DNA of 64,000 bases from Photobacterium sp. Ph5 (GTDB taxonomy: Bacteria; Pseudomonadota; Gammaproteobacteria; Enterobacterales; Vibrionaceae), in contig NZ_JADQAQ010000005.1 of the NCBI RefSeq assembly GCF_022129445.1, positions 11,322 to 75,321 on the forward strand, in the 5' to 3' direction. The notes beneath the pieces were generated by a model. The model was not told where the DNA came from and ran no database searches. It worked only from the letters and a program-made list of their open reading frames with translations. The position numbers and the translations under genes are program-made. Shown piece after piece: positions 17,350-26,851 of the stretch. The first letter of the stretch is position 1. Every line of letters begins with the position of its first letter.

Positions 17350-18270
17350 ATGTTTAAATTTATAGCTAAACGGATTTTAGAAGCCATACCGACCTTATTG
17401 GTATTGATCACGATTTCCTTTTTTTTGATGCGCTTTGCTCCTGGTAATCCTTTTTCAAGTGATCGTCCTCTTCCTCCTGAGGTTATGGCAAATATCGAAG
17501 CGAAATATGGTTTAGATAAACCAGTTTTAGAACAATACACCACTTATCTTGGCAATATTGTCCAAGGGGATTTTGGGCCTTCTTTTAAATATAAAGATTT
17601 CACTGTTAACGAGTTGGTGGCAAAAGCCTTACCTGTTTCAGCAAAAATTGGCTTTTTTGCCTTTATTTTTGCGTTGGTGATGGGGGTAACTGTTGGCACT
17701 ATTGCAGCGTTGAAACAAAATACCTGGCTCGATTATACAATCATGTCTACTGCGATGGCGGGGGTGGTCATGCCGTCCTTCATTCTCGCACCTGTTCTTA
17801 TCTACATATTCTCGATTAAGCTGCAGTGGCTACCTGCTGGTGGTTGGCAAGACGGTTCAACTAAATTCATTTTGTTACCAATGTTTGGTATGGCGTTGTT
17901 ATATGTTGCCACGTTTGCCCGTATTACTCGTGGTAGCATGATTGAAACGTTAAACAGTAACTTCATTCGTACTGCGCGTGCGAAAGGCTTAAGTTATCCT
18001 TATATTGTCATTAAACATGCGTTAAAACCTGCACTTCTTCCTGTTGTTTCGTATATGGGACCTGCTTTTGTTGGCATCATTACAGGCTCTGTCGTTATCG
18101 AAACCATTTTTGGTTTACCGGGTATTGGTAAGTTATTCGTTAATGCAGCGTTTAACCGTGACTATTCTTTAGTACTTGGTATTACTATTTTGATTGGTTC
18201 ATTAACCATTATCTTTAACGCCATTGTGGATATTGTTCTCGCAACAATTGATCCTAAGATCCGTTACTAA
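17350..18270 (+). CDS. oppB: Oligopeptide ABC transporter permease OppB
   Basis: OppB is one of the two inner-membrane permeases of the oligopeptide importer. The 306-residue product begins MFKFIAKRILEAIPTLLVLITISFF, shows six hydrophobic segments, and has the EAA-loop region RTARAKGLSYPYIVIKHALKPALLP that contacts the ATPases. Length equals E. coli OppB (306). It lies 83 bp after oppA and 13 bp before oppC. Confidence 0.96.
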   Translation: MFKFIAKRILEAIPTLLVLITISFFLMRFAPGNPFSSDRPLPPEVMANIEAKYGLDKPVLEQYTTYLGNIVQGDFGPSFKYKDFTVNELVAKALPVSAKIGFFAFIFALVMGVTVGTIAALKQNTWLDYTIMSTAMAGVVMPSFILAPVLIYIFSIKLQWLPAGGWQDGSTKFILLPMFGMALLYVATFARITRGSMIETLNSNFIRTARAKGLSYPYIVIKHALKPALLPVVSYMGPAFVGIITGSVVIETIFGLPGIGKLFVNAAFNRDYSLVLGITILIGSLTIIFNAIVDIVLATIDPKIRY

Positions 18271-18283
18271 GAGGCTAATAATT

Positions 18284-19198
18284 ATGATGTTAATGAAAAA
18301 AGATAGTGTAGAAGCCTTAGAGAACTTTTCAGAAAACTTGGAAATTGAAGGCCGTAGTTTATGGCAAGATGCGCGTGTGCGTTTCATGCGAAATAAAGCG
18401 GCAATGATTTCTTTAGCTATTTTATTCTTAATTACCTTTGCCGTTATTTTTGGCCCAATGTTTAGCCAATATGCGTTTGATGATACTGACTGGTATGCGT
18501 TACATGCCGCGCCATCATTCGGTGCTGAAGGACACTTTTTTGGTACTGATAGTTTGGGGCGGGATTTATATACTCGAACCCTTATTGGTGGGCGTATCTC
18601 ACTGATGGTCGGGATTTTAGGTGCATTAGTCGCGGTGGTGATTGGTACGCTATATGGTGCAGCATCGGGATTCATTGGCGGTCGAACTGATCGCATTATG
18701 ATGCGTATTCTAGAGATTTTATATTCAATCCCATTTATGTTTTTCGTGATTGTTTTAGTGACGTTTTTTGGTCGTAACATCATGTTGATCTTTATTGCGA
18801 TTGGTGCCATTTCATGGCTCGACATGGCCCGTATTGTTCGCGGTCAAACCCTGTCTTTACGTGGCAAAGAGTTTATTGAAGCGGCACATGTTTGTGGCGT
18901 GAGTCGCTGGCGTATTATCACTCGTCATATTGTGCCTAACGTATTAGGTATTGTGGCGGTTTACTCAACATTACTTGTTCCGTCAATGATTCTGACTGAA
19001 TCCTTTCTTAGCTTCCTTGGTTTAGGGGTACAAGAGCCGATGACTAGTTGGGGAGCACTGTTACAAGAAGGATCGCAAACAATGGAAGTGGCTATTTGGC
19101 AGTTGATATTCCCAGCAAGTTTCATGGTTGTGACATTGTTCTGTTTTAACTACGTGGGTGATGGTCTACGTGACGCATTAGATCCAAAAGATAGATAA
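18284..19198 (+). CDS. oppC: Oligopeptide ABC transporter permease OppC
   Basis: OppC is the second permease, paired with OppB. The 304-residue product has the N-terminal OppC region (SLWQDARVRFMRNKAAMISL), a conserved GTDSLGRDLYTR motif, six hydrophobic segments and the EAA-loop EAAHVCGVSRWRIITRHIVPN. ATG at 18284 is used because GAGG follows the oppB stop at a suitable distance; the frame is open into oppB but has no site there. Length fits E. coli OppC (302). Confidence 0.95.
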   Translation: MMLMKKDSVEALENFSENLEIEGRSLWQDARVRFMRNKAAMISLAILFLITFAVIFGPMFSQYAFDDTDWYALHAAPSFGAEGHFFGTDSLGRDLYTRTLIGGRISLMVGILGALVAVVIGTLYGAASGFIGGRTDRIMMRILEILYSIPFMFFVIVLVTFFGRNIMLIFIAIGAISWLDMARIVRGQTLSLRGKEFIEAAHVCGVSRWRIITRHIVPNVLGIVAVYSTLLVPSMILTESFLSFLGLGVQEPMTSWGALLQEGSQTMEVAIWQLIFPASFMVVTLFCFNYVGDGLRDALDPKDR

Positions 19199-19278
19199 GA
19201 GGGTGAAGCAAGGCAAGAAACAAAATGGTTAACAATAATAAAGTTTCCAATGCTTAGTTTCATTTATAAGGACGTAAT

Positions 19279-20244
19279 ATGAGCTTATTAGATGTAAAAG
19301 ATCTGCGTGTCGAATTTACTACCCCAGATGGTATTGTTACTGCAGTTAATGACTTAAATTTCTCGCTGAACCTTGGTGAAACTTTGGGTATTGTGGGTGA
19401 ATCAGGTTCAGGCAAAAGCCAAACTGTTTTTGCCATCATGGGTTTACTCGCTAAAAACGGTAAGATCAGTGGCAGTGCTAAATTTGAAGGCAATGAAATT
19501 TTAAACATGCCTGAAAAGGCGCTGAATAAAATTCGTGCAGAACAAATCGCGATGATTTTCCAAGACCCGATGACATCGCTAAATCCCTATATGAAAGTGA
19601 GCGATCAGCTCATGGAAGTATTAATGCTGCACAAAAATATGAGTAAGTCTGAAGCGTTTGAAGAGTCTGTTCGCATGTTAGATGCGGTTAAGATCCCTGA
19701 AGCACGTAAACGGATTAGCATGTACCCGCATGAATTTTCGGGCGGTATGCGCCAGCGTGTGATGATCGCAATGGCGCTATTGTGTCGTCCTAAGTTGTTG
19801 ATTGCAGATGAACCGACAACAGCACTTGATGTAACTGTCCAAGCGCAGATCATGGAGTTACTCAATGATTTGAAGAAAGATTTCAATACTTCAATCATTA
19901 TGATCACTCATGATCTTGGTGTCGTTGCTGGAAGTTGTGACAAGGTACTTGTGATGTACGCAGGTCGAACGATGGAATACGGTAAGATCAATGATATCTA
20001 TTATCAGCCAAGCCATCCTTATACCGAAGGTTTATTACGCGCAATTCCTCGTTTAGATACTGAAGGGGAAGAGTTACCCACCATTCCTGGCAATCCGCCG
20101 AATTTATTACGTTTACCTACGGGGTGTCCATACCAAGATCGATGTCATCGTGTATCTGCACGTTGTAAACAAGAGTCACCTATCTTAACTCCGTTTGATG
20201 ATGGTCGTTTACGTGCATGTTTTTCTGATATGGGGACGTGGTAA
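19279..20244 (+). CDS. oppD: Oligopeptide ABC transporter ATP-binding protein OppD
   Basis: OppD is one of the two ATPases that drive peptide import. The 321-residue product has Walker [11 protein letters not shown] near residue 41. It also has the signature FSGGMRQRV, Walker [13 protein letters not shown], and the C-terminal oligopeptide-transporter extension with the cysteine pattern CPYQDRC...C...C. That pattern binds an Fe-S cluster in some relatives. It starts 80 bp after oppC with AAGGACG upstream, and its stop overlaps oppF by one base. Confidence 0.96.
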   Translation: MSLLDVKDLRVEFTTPDGIVTAVNDLNFSLNLGETLGIVGESGSGKSQTVFAIMGLLAKNGKISGSAKFEGNEILNMPEKALNKIRAEQIAMIFQDPMTSLNPYMKVSDQLMEVLMLHKNMSKSEAFEESVRMLDAVKIPEARKRISMYPHEFSGGMRQRVMIAMALLCRPKLLIADEPTTALDVTVQAQIMELLNDLKKDFNTSIIMITHDLGVVAGSCDKVLVMYAGRTMEYGKINDIYYQPSHPYTEGLLRAIPRLDTEGEELPTIPGNPPNLLRLPTGCPYQDRCHRVSARCKQESPILTPFDDGRLRACFSDMGTW

Positions 20245-21233
20245 TGACTACAGAAAAGAAATTATTGCTAGATGTGAATGATCTTAAAGTTCACTTTAAC
20301 ATTGCAGCTAAGTCAGCATGGCCATGGACACCACCACTTAAATTAAAAGCGGTTGATGGTATCAATATCCGTATTTATGAAGGTGAAACGCTGGGCGTTG
20401 TTGGTGAATCGGGCTGTGGTAAATCAACGTTTGCTCGAGCAGTGATTGGTTTGGTTGAGGCTACTGATGGGCAAGTTGTTTGGCTTGGGCAAGATTTGAC
20501 GACATTGAAGCGGGAAGCATTACGTGAAAAACGTAAAGAAATTCAAATGATCTTTCAAGATCCATTGGCATCACTGAACCCACGTATGACGGTGGGTGAA
20601 ATTATTGCCGAGCCGCTAAAAGCATTTTATCCAAAGCTTTCACCAGATGATGTGAAGCAGCAAGTACAAGCGATGATGACAAAAGTTGGTTTGTTACCTA
20701 ATGTGATTAATCGTTATCCTCATGAATTCTCTGGTGGTCAGTGTCAGCGAATTGGTATTGCACGTGCGCTTATCTTAAAACCGAAAATGATCATTTGTGA
20801 TGAGCCAGTATCTGCACTTGACGTTTCGATTCAGGCTCAAGTTGTTAACTTGCTTAAATCGTTACAAAAAGAGATGGGGCTTAGCTTGATCTTTATTGCT
20901 CATGATCTTTCTGTTGTAAAGCATATCTCTGATCGTGTGTTAGTGATGTATCTTGGTAATGCAGTAGAGATGGGAGAAAGTGATGCGTTATTTGCGGATC
21001 CTAAACACCCTTATACCAAAGCATTAATGTCGGCAGTACCGATTCCTGATCCAGAGTTAGAGCGTAATAAACATGTGGAGTTGCTAGAAGGAGATTTACC
21101 TTCACCGATGAATCCGCCTTCAGGCTGTGTATTTAGAACTCGTTGTCCAAATGCAACTTCGTTATGCGCAGAGCAAAAACCACAGCTACAAGGTGGCGAT
21201 GTACATGCGGTATCGTGTCTTCATGTTGCTTAA
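20244..21233 (+). CDS. oppF: Oligopeptide ABC transporter ATP-binding protein OppF
   Basis: OppF is the second ATPase of the importer. The 329-residue product has Walker A GESGCGKST near residue 57, signature FSGGQCQRIGIARAL, Walker B MIICDEPVSALD and the C-terminal cysteine extension CVFRTRCPNATSLC. Start at 20244 overlaps the oppD stop (TAATG), showing translational coupling of the two ATPases; a GTG two codons upstream is less likely. Last gene of the operon, followed by a terminator. Confidence 0.96.
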   Translation: MTTEKKLLLDVNDLKVHFNIAAKSAWPWTPPLKLKAVDGINIRIYEGETLGVVGESGCGKSTFARAVIGLVEATDGQVVWLGQDLTTLKREALREKRKEIQMIFQDPLASLNPRMTVGEIIAEPLKAFYPKLSPDDVKQQVQAMMTKVGLLPNVINRYPHEFSGGQCQRIGIARALILKPKMIICDEPVSALDVSIQAQVVNLLKSLQKEMGLSLIFIAHDLSVVKHISDRVLVMYLGNAVEMGESDALFADPKHPYTKALMSAVPIPDPELERNKHVELLEGDLPSPMNPPSGCVFRTRCPNATSLCAEQKPQLQGGDVHAVSCLHVA

Positions 21234-21254
21234 TAGCTGAGAAATAAATAAAAC

Positions 21255-21285
21255 GCGGCTTTTGTATTGAACAGAAGCCGCTTTT
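21255..21285 (+). terminator. Terminator of the opp operon
   Basis: GCGGCTTTTGT / ACAGAAGCCGC stem (one G-U) followed by TTTT. It lies between oppF and the convergent GGDEF gene. Confidence 0.85.
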
Positions 21286-21308
21286 AATGATTAATTACTA
21301 ATATTTAG

Positions 21309-22847
21309 TTAGATGTTCAGTAAATTTTTATTCTTCTTGTTTTGATATAAAACATTGTCAGCGCGATTTAGCGCATAAGATAAGCTTTCATTTGTGGCAA
21401 CCTCAACGCAACCAACCGTAATACTGGTATGGACCTTGTGCTCACAAAATCGACTATTGCTGATTGCAATAGATAGTCTATTCGCCATTTTCTTCGCTTT
21501 ATCTAAGGTACATTGTGGCAATATCAGACAAAACTCATCGCCTCCTAGTCGAATACCTATATCCGCTTTACGACTTAAATGTGAAATATTATTGGCTATA
21601 TGAGTCAGTGCCTTATCACCAATATCATGACCGTAGGTATCATTTATGGTTTTAAAATCATTAGCATCAATGATGATAATTGAAATAGCAATTTTCTTGT
21701 CTTGATATTCATTGATGAGTTTGGGCAGTATTTTTTCCATAATACGGCGATTAAATAGCCCCGTTAGAGAATCGCTGAATGCTTCTAACTGAAAGTGATT
21801 TTTTTGGAATCTATATTTTTTGAGTAGAGAATACATGTAATTTAATAAAAAAATAATCATTAATCCGATAATGATATTTTGCATTACGACACTTAGGAAA
21901 AACAAAATCGACAGGTGTGCGCAAATCGCGTTTTGATCGTCAATATCGACTTTCATTGTGAGGTAAGGACCTAACGCCGTTTTACTGCCTTGTAAGACAT
22001 TAATCTGGCTGTCTTCTGCTTTGTTATTAAAAAACAAGGTGAGATAAGCCTTAAAATTACGAGGTAGAGTGATCGCACGGCGTAGTGATGCAATTGGAAT
22101 ATCTACACCAATATCACCAATTACTTGCTGATCTTTATAGACAGGTGATTTTAACGTGATCACTTTTTCATGGGTAATATAGTCTGTATAAGGTGCAGTA
22201 AAGTAAAAGCCTTCCTTATTCTGATATTGTTTGTTGGTATCTGAGCGATAGTGGGTATATAACGAAGTCGAAAAAAAATGTTTACGCGTATTAAAATCAC
22301 TTACTGAATACTTGGTTGATAAATAGAAATACTTCGATGTATGCGAAATGTAGTAATAATTATACTTAATTGAATTTTGGTGTTGTTGGCTCCAGAGATC
22401 ATCTAAAAAAGGGAAAAAATTGGTTTCCTTTTTTATCTCATCAGTCGGTTTACCTGCACCAATAAGACTACCGTTGAGTAGATTGCTTGCGTAGATATTA
22501 CGGTTAAAGCCAAATTCATTCAGTTCAGGATAGTAATGCACATCAACTAAAGCAGAGGTCTGTGATGCTTGTAATCTGGTTATTTGCTTAGAAAAAGTAC
22601 GCGCATAACGCTCATTACGATAAGCCAATGAAATAATACTTTTCTTTATTTGGTTTAGGTTACCTTGCACGTATTCTTTTGCAGCACTGATCTCTTGCTG
22701 TGTATTCATCACGACCAGAAAAGTCAGCAGTAATACATTGATGGATAAAACAATCATACGGTTTAATAGATAATGGCTTACGACAAAATGTTTGGTAAAC
22801 CAATTTGCTTGTTGTTCTTCTAAAATACTGTGATTGTTGTTATTCAT
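21309..22847 (-). CDS. Membrane diguanylate cyclase (GGDEF)
   Basis: The 512-residue product is a membrane c-di-GMP synthase. A membrane helix near residues 33-50 is followed by a long periplasmic part (about 50-310, Cache-like by position). A second membrane helix lies near 320-345, and a C-terminal GGDEF domain starts near 370 (SDSLTGLFNRRIMEK). The active site is the canonical RLGGDEFCLILP, and RKAD five residues before it is a product-inhibition I-site (RxxD). The start at 22847 (MNNNNHS) is chosen over a longer frame because it lies in the overlap with the upstream EAL gene: the last 8 bases of that gene include this ATG. The pair is thus translationally coupled. Confidence 0.9.
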   Translation of the reverse strand: MNNNNHSILEEQQANWFTKHFVVSHYLLNRMIVLSINVLLLTFLVVMNTQQEISAAKEYVQGNLNQIKKSIISLAYRNERYARTFSKQITRLQASQTSALVDVHYYPELNEFGFNRNIYASNLLNGSLIGAGKPTDEIKKETNFFPFLDDLWSQQHQNSIKYNYYYISHTSKYFYLSTKYSVSDFNTRKHFFSTSLYTHYRSDTNKQYQNKEGFYFTAPYTDYITHEKVITLKSPVYKDQQVIGDIGVDIPIASLRRAITLPRNFKAYLTLFFNNKAEDSQINVLQGSKTALGPYLTMKVDIDDQNAICAHLSILFFLSVVMQNIIIGLMIIFLLNYMYSLLKKYRFQKNHFQLEAFSDSLTGLFNRRIMEKILPKLINEYQDKKIAISIIIIDANDFKTINDTYGHDIGDKALTHIANNISHLSRKADIGIRLGGDEFCLILPQCTLDKAKKMANRLSIAISNSRFCEHKVHTSITVGCVEVATNESLSYALNRADNVLYQNKKNKNLLNI

Positions 22848-24420
22848 CAGTAGTAAACTCCTGACAAATACGGCTGAATGGCTGTGGTTTGCTATAAAGA
22901 AAACCTTGGTGATAATGAATTCCCATAGCAATTAAGCAGTCTGCCTGCTCTGCTGTTTCTACGCCTTCAGCAACTACTTCTACTTCAGCTTTCTCAGCAA
23001 AAGCGACGAGAGAGCTCACAATGGTATTCTTGTTATTACAATCGAGTTCATCAATGAATATTTTATCGATTTTAATCGTTGTTGCTTGTAGTTTTTGTAG
23101 TGCTAGAAAATCACAATAGCCATTGCCCACATCATCGAGTTTGATTTGAATCCCCATAGCATTAAGTTGCTGGCAAACTTGGCTAGCGAGTTCAATATCT
23201 TTAATTGGCGAGCGCTCCGTTAACTCAAACGCTATGTTATGTGCAGCAATTTTATAATGTTGTAGTGCTTCACGGGTGATCTGCACAAGCTCAGGATCTT
23301 GCAATACACTGGCACTTAAATTAATGCTGAAATAGAAAGGTAAAGGCTTGCCATGATGCAGAATTTCAAGCTTTCGAATATCTTTCGCAACAGTATTAAT
23401 TAGTTGGAAAGTAAGAGGCGTGATTGCTCCATTTTCTTCACATTGTGGAATAAACTCATCTGGTAAGATCACTTTACCTTTTTTTGTTTCCCAGCGGATC
23501 AGGACTTCATAACCGCAAATTTGCTGTTTATCGGCATCAACAATCGCTTGGTAATAAGGCACCAGATGATTTTGTTTAATCGCATTTTCAATCAAGAACT
23601 TTATGATACTAGTACTGTGATAACGACGGTAACACAGGTAGATCAAGGCACTAGAAAACAGCGCAAGTAAAAAGAGTAAATAAGGCTTAATAATATTGCG
23701 ATAAGTCTTAATTGCTTCAGGAGTCGCATAATATTTTAGCCATGCTTTATTATTTAACGACATGGATAAAATGGGTTTGACGATATGATTAACATCATTT
23801 GCGGTAATATCTTTTGAGAATATTTCGTTAGGTGAGCCTTTTCGATTGCCCGTAAATAATGCGGCATTATTGCCTTCAATAATTTGAATCCAACTATTTT
23901 TAGGCAATCCAGCAAGTAAAGGATTAACAGGCTGTTGAGCAATATCAACAATAACGTTGCCGCCTAAAATATGCTTTTTGTATTGGACAATCGACTTATT
24001 ATTTTTCTTATTAGCAATGAGAATAATTTGCGGATCTAATTCGATAATTTGAAGAGGATGAGCATATAACGCATCGATATCACGGTGATCACTACATTTT
24101 AAACCGTTATTAGTAATAAGTTGAATTGATGCAATCTGAGGCGAGTAGTAACTGATTTTTTCAAGTTCAGCGATATCTTGAGCATCGCAGGTATAAGAAA
24201 GACTATATTGTAGGTTATCAAGTAGCACTGAAGTCTTTTTTACTTGATCGATATAGTCATAAAAACGTTGGTTTTCGAGAAACTTAAGATGAGTTTGGAA
24301 TAGCTGAGTGCTGATTTGTTCCGATGACAAGGTAGCTAAAACGAGCACTATAGCCAAGCTAAGAAAGCCAACCGCACAATTAAAAAAAGTAAAAGAAAGA
24401 CGTTTTAACTTTACGATCAT
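22840..24420 (-). CDS. Membrane c-di-GMP phosphodiesterase (EAL), CSS-like sensor
   Basis: The 526-residue product has an N-terminal membrane helix, a periplasmic region of about 200 residues with cysteines (TCDAQD, LKCSD) like CSS-motif phosphodiesterases, a second helix near residue 245 and a C-terminal EAL domain. Catalytic elements are present: EVLIRW (EAL motif), SINLSAS, ELTERS, LDDVGNGY, IKIDKIF, VAEGVET and HQGFLYSKP, so hydrolysis of c-di-GMP is expected. DDV replaces the usual DDF, but both aspartates remain. ATG at 24420 is used; a TTG three codons earlier is possible. It is first in a two-gene unit with the diguanylate cyclase and divergent from the pilus operon. Confidence 0.9.
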   Translation of the reverse strand: MIVKLKRLSFTFFNCAVGFLSLAIVLVLATLSSEQISTQLFQTHLKFLENQRFYDYIDQVKKTSVLLDNLQYSLSYTCDAQDIAELEKISYYSPQIASIQLITNNGLKCSDHRDIDALYAHPLQIIELDPQIILIANKKNNKSIVQYKKHILGGNVIVDIAQQPVNPLLAGLPKNSWIQIIEGNNAALFTGNRKGSPNEIFSKDITANDVNHIVKPILSMSLNNKAWLKYYATPEAIKTYRNIIKPYLLFLLALFSSALIYLCYRRYHSTSIIKFLIENAIKQNHLVPYYQAIVDADKQQICGYEVLIRWETKKGKVILPDEFIPQCEENGAITPLTFQLINTVAKDIRKLEILHHGKPLPFYFSINLSASVLQDPELVQITREALQHYKIAAHNIAFELTERSPIKDIELASQVCQQLNAMGIQIKLDDVGNGYCDFLALQKLQATTIKIDKIFIDELDCNNKNTIVSSLVAFAEKAEVEVVAEGVETAEQADCLIAMGIHYHQGFLYSKPQPFSRICQEFTTDE

Positions 24421-25006
24421 GATACTCAACCAAGGTGTAGTGCTTTAAAGCGACAATATAAAGTTTGAAGTATTAATACGCTACTAAATAGCTCTGAAAA
24501 AATCTGAACATAAAATTTATGTGAGAGAAATTATTTTTATGTTTATTTATATAGTTATTTCCTCTGTTTTTATCACTCTCATTTGTTTTATTAATTTAAT
24601 TGGTAGTACTAAGTTGCTTTGTGAATGGATTTAACTGTAACCAAAGTATATTTTTGTTTATGCATTTAAGTATTAAGGTTGACTGAAATTTAACAAACCT
24701 ACTTGTAGATATTTTAATGGCGGCAAAGAATCTAAATATTAAAACATATTAATTTTTTGATTGGAGTGAGTTAAAAAGCTATATATATCAATGCATTTTT
24801 GATTAATTATTTTCATCATGCTTAATCATAATTAATAACTATCGGATACGAATTTTCCTGTGGCTAAATGTAGTCACTCGAAAGGCAAGGTGCTTTTAAG
24901 GAGCTCATCAAGCGCTTATCTGCACATCATCGCGAATCACGAATGTCAGAAGACATGCTTTGCCTTTCAAGCTACGACTAAAAAATTTACATAAAGGAAA
25001 ATAGAT
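24421..25006 (+). promoter_or_regulatory. Divergent regulatory region of EAL/GGDEF pair and pilus operon
   Basis: About 585 bases without a gene. The first 400 are strongly AT-rich and should hold both promoters. The last 140, just before the pilin start, are less AT-rich and strongly structured (see the hairpin at 24871-24980). AAAGGAAA at 24993-25000 is the pilin ribosome-binding site. No promoter could be fixed with certainty. Confidence 0.55.
24871..24980 (+). other. Long-range hairpin in the pilin leader
   Basis: CTCGAAAGGCAA (24877-24888) pairs with TTGCCTTTCAAG (24960-24971) with one mismatch. The outer bases TAGTC (24871-24875) pair with GACTA (24976-24980). Inside is a smaller hairpin ATGTC-AGAA-GACAT (24943-24956) and the palindrome AAGCGCTT. 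The element ends 26 nt before the major pilin ATG and has no T tract, so it is a leader structure rather than a terminator. Confidence 0.6.
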
Positions 25007-25561
25007 ATGAAATTCAATAAGACTCTTGTTGCTCTAGCTGCTGTTGCGTTCCCAATGATGGCTTCTGCTGCTACTTCAGGCGCTACAGGTACAACAGAAG
25101 TTCAAGGCGGCCAAGTACGTTTTGAAGGTGAAGTAGTTAATGCAGCTTGTGCAGTTGATAACGAGTCTCGTGACAAGCTAGTTCAAATGGGCCAAGTTCG
25201 TGTGGCTGACTTTGCTTCACCAGGTGATGAAGCGGGTGGTAACTCTTTCACGCTTTCTTTAGTAGATTGTGATACATCAGTTCAAACTACTGCTGCGATT
25301 AACTTCCAAGGTAATGTTGCTGCAACTGATACTCAAGCATTAGCAATTAATACCCTAGCGGGCTCAGCTAAAGGTGTAGGTATTCACCTTTACAATGAAG
25401 ATGGTAGTGCAGTTACATTCAATGAAGCTTCGTCTTATTCGAAAGCTCTAATTGACGGTACTAACGTATTTAACTACCGCGCAACGTATGTATCAACTGA
25501 TACGACAGTAGAGCCTGGCGTAGCAAACGCAGTAGCACAATTTACTGTTACTTACTCATAA
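25007..25561 (+). CDS. Major fimbrial subunit (type 1-like pilin)
   Basis: A 184-residue pilin with a clear signal peptide (MKFNKTLVALAAVAFPMMASA). It has the FimA-type fold: an N-terminal beta strand (GGQVRFEGEVVNAACAV), a disulfide pair (Cys near 47 and the VDCD cysteine near 89) and a C-terminal strand FTVTYS for donor-strand exchange. Its codon use is much more like highly expressed genes than the AT-rich pilus genes after it, and a partial terminator follows, so it is the probable shaft subunit made in excess. Confidence 0.92.
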   Translation: MKFNKTLVALAAVAFPMMASAATSGATGTTEVQGGQVRFEGEVVNAACAVDNESRDKLVQMGQVRVADFASPGDEAGGNSFTLSLVDCDTSVQTTAAINFQGNVAATDTQALAINTLAGSAKGVGIHLYNEDGSAVTFNEASSYSKALIDGTNVFNYRATYVSTDTTVEPGVANAVAQFTVTYS

Positions 25562-25598
25562 GGGTTAAGTTGGCGTAAATATAGCTAACTAAGATAGG

Positions 25599-25640
25599 GT
25601 GCTTACCTTTATTCATCGTATTAAGGGTGAGCACTTTCTT
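25599..25640 (+). terminator. Attenuating terminator after the major pilin
   Basis: A 12-bp stem GTGCTTACCTTT / AAGGGTGAGCAC (two G-U pairs) with a 12-nt loop followed by TTTCTT. It probably lets only part of the transcripts continue into the minor pilin and assembly genes. Confidence 0.75.
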
Positions 25641-25664
25641 ATCAATAAGTAATAAGTAGGTTAG

Positions 25665-26165
25665 ATGAAATATTACATATTAATATTATCGATTGTTACT
25701 TATTCTCATTTTGCATTTAGCAAAGATATGCCTGTAACTGCAGATGGAATTGTCAACATTGAAGGCATGGTGGTTAATCAAACCTGTGTGACTAATTATG
25801 ATAACAACCATGAAGAAACCACTATATCGAAACATAATAATAATGATATAGATGACATTTTTAACTTTAATATTTTATTTGAAGAGTGCATTGCAGATAT
25901 TAAAAAAAATATTGATTTAGGTTTTACTGGGATAAAAGACATCAAAGATGTGAATGCTTTTAAAGCCGGTAGTAACAAAAACGGCATTGCGATTGTTATT
26001 ACTGATATTTACGGTAAACCATTCTTACCCAATACTAATAACCGTGTGGTATTGGATAAGAATAAAGAAAAAGTTGATATGGTTTTAAAATACAAAAGCA
26101 CGCAAAAGAAAGTTGTCCCAAGCTCAACAAACAGTAAACTTTTAATTCGAGTTATCTATCCATGA
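25665..26165 (+). CDS. Minor fimbrial subunit
   Basis: A 166-residue secreted protein with a signal peptide (MKYYILILSIVTYSHFAFS). A pilin-like start follows (VNIEGMVVNQTCV), with a second cysteine near residue 75 (EECIADIK) and a C-terminal strand LLIRVIYP. It is divergent from the major pilin and AT-rich. Its place between major pilin and chaperone resembles FimI, but no function can be assigned. It overlaps the chaperone gene by 4 nt (ATGA). Confidence 0.75.
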   Translation: MKYYILILSIVTYSHFAFSKDMPVTADGIVNIEGMVVNQTCVTNYDNNHEETTISKHNNNDIDDIFNFNILFEECIADIKKNIDLGFTGIKDIKDVNAFKAGSNKNGIAIVITDIYGKPFLPNTNNRVVLDKNKEKVDMVLKYKSTQKKVVPSSTNSKLLIRVIYP

Positions 26166-26851
26166 TGAAATTTAAAAAAAGAAAAGCAGTATTATTATTA
26201 TCATTGCTTGCTCCAATTTGTTCTTATGCTGGTGGTGTTTCATTAGGAGCAACGCGGGTAATATTTAAAGAATCAAACTCACAGCAATCGTTAAATATTA
26301 ATAATTCTGATCAAGATAACAAATTCTTAATTCAGTCATGGATTGAAAACGATAAAGGTGAAAAGACCAATGATTTCACCATTACACCGCCTTTATTTGT
26401 TGTTGATAAAAATACAGAAAATAAAATCAGGATCATTCGAGTTAAAAACAGCGCAGCGTTCGAACCTAAAAAAGAGCAAGTGTATTGGATCAATGTAAAA
26501 GCGATCCCACCAAAAGACGAAAAGAAGAAAAATACCTTGCAGCTGGCGATTGTCTCGCGGATCAAAATGTTCTATCGCCCTGATTATGTAGCGCATGCCG
26601 CAGGTATGGTGGACGTACCATTACAAGCCAAATATAAAGATAGTCGACATATTGAATTAGTGAATGACTCTATTTTCCATCAATCATTGATTAATGTGAA
26701 AACGGGAAAAAATAAGCCTGAAGCAATTATGTTAGCACCTAAATCAACCACAAGTTTTGATTGTAATGATTGTAAAAATACCAATCTGCAATATCAAAGC
26801 ATTAATGATTATGGTGCGATTTCTGATAAGTTAACCTTGAAAGTAATGTAA
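26162..26851 (+). CDS. Periplasmic pilus chaperone (FimC/PapD family)
   Basis: The 229-residue product has a signal peptide (ending APICSYA) and the immunoglobulin-like chaperone fold. Visible family features are GVSLGATRVIFKE, the alternating hydrophobic G1 strand region with VYWINVKAIPP (conserved YWINV motif) and IKMFYRPDYV (conserved IK.FYRP). It binds pilin subunits by donor-strand complementation in the periplasm. Two cysteines near the end (CNDC) are an unusual detail. Start overlaps the minor pilin; stop overlaps the usher by one base. Confidence 0.95.
   Translation: MMKFKKRKAVLLLSLLAPICSYAGGVSLGATRVIFKESNSQQSLNINNSDQDNKFLIQSWIENDKGEKTNDFTITPPLFVVDKNTENKIRIIRVKNSAAFEPKKEQVYWINVKAIPPKDEKKKNTLQLAIVSRIKMFYRPDYVAHAAGMVDVPLQAKYKDSRHIELVNDSIFHQSLINVKTGKNKPEAIMLAPKSTTSFDCNDCKNTNLQYQSINDYGAISDKLTLKVM

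Noticed and set aside
24871-24980. Invertible fim-type switch
   Set aside because: The repeats are imperfect, only about 80 bp apart and hold no clear promoter; no recombinase gene is nearby. A leader hairpin is simpler.
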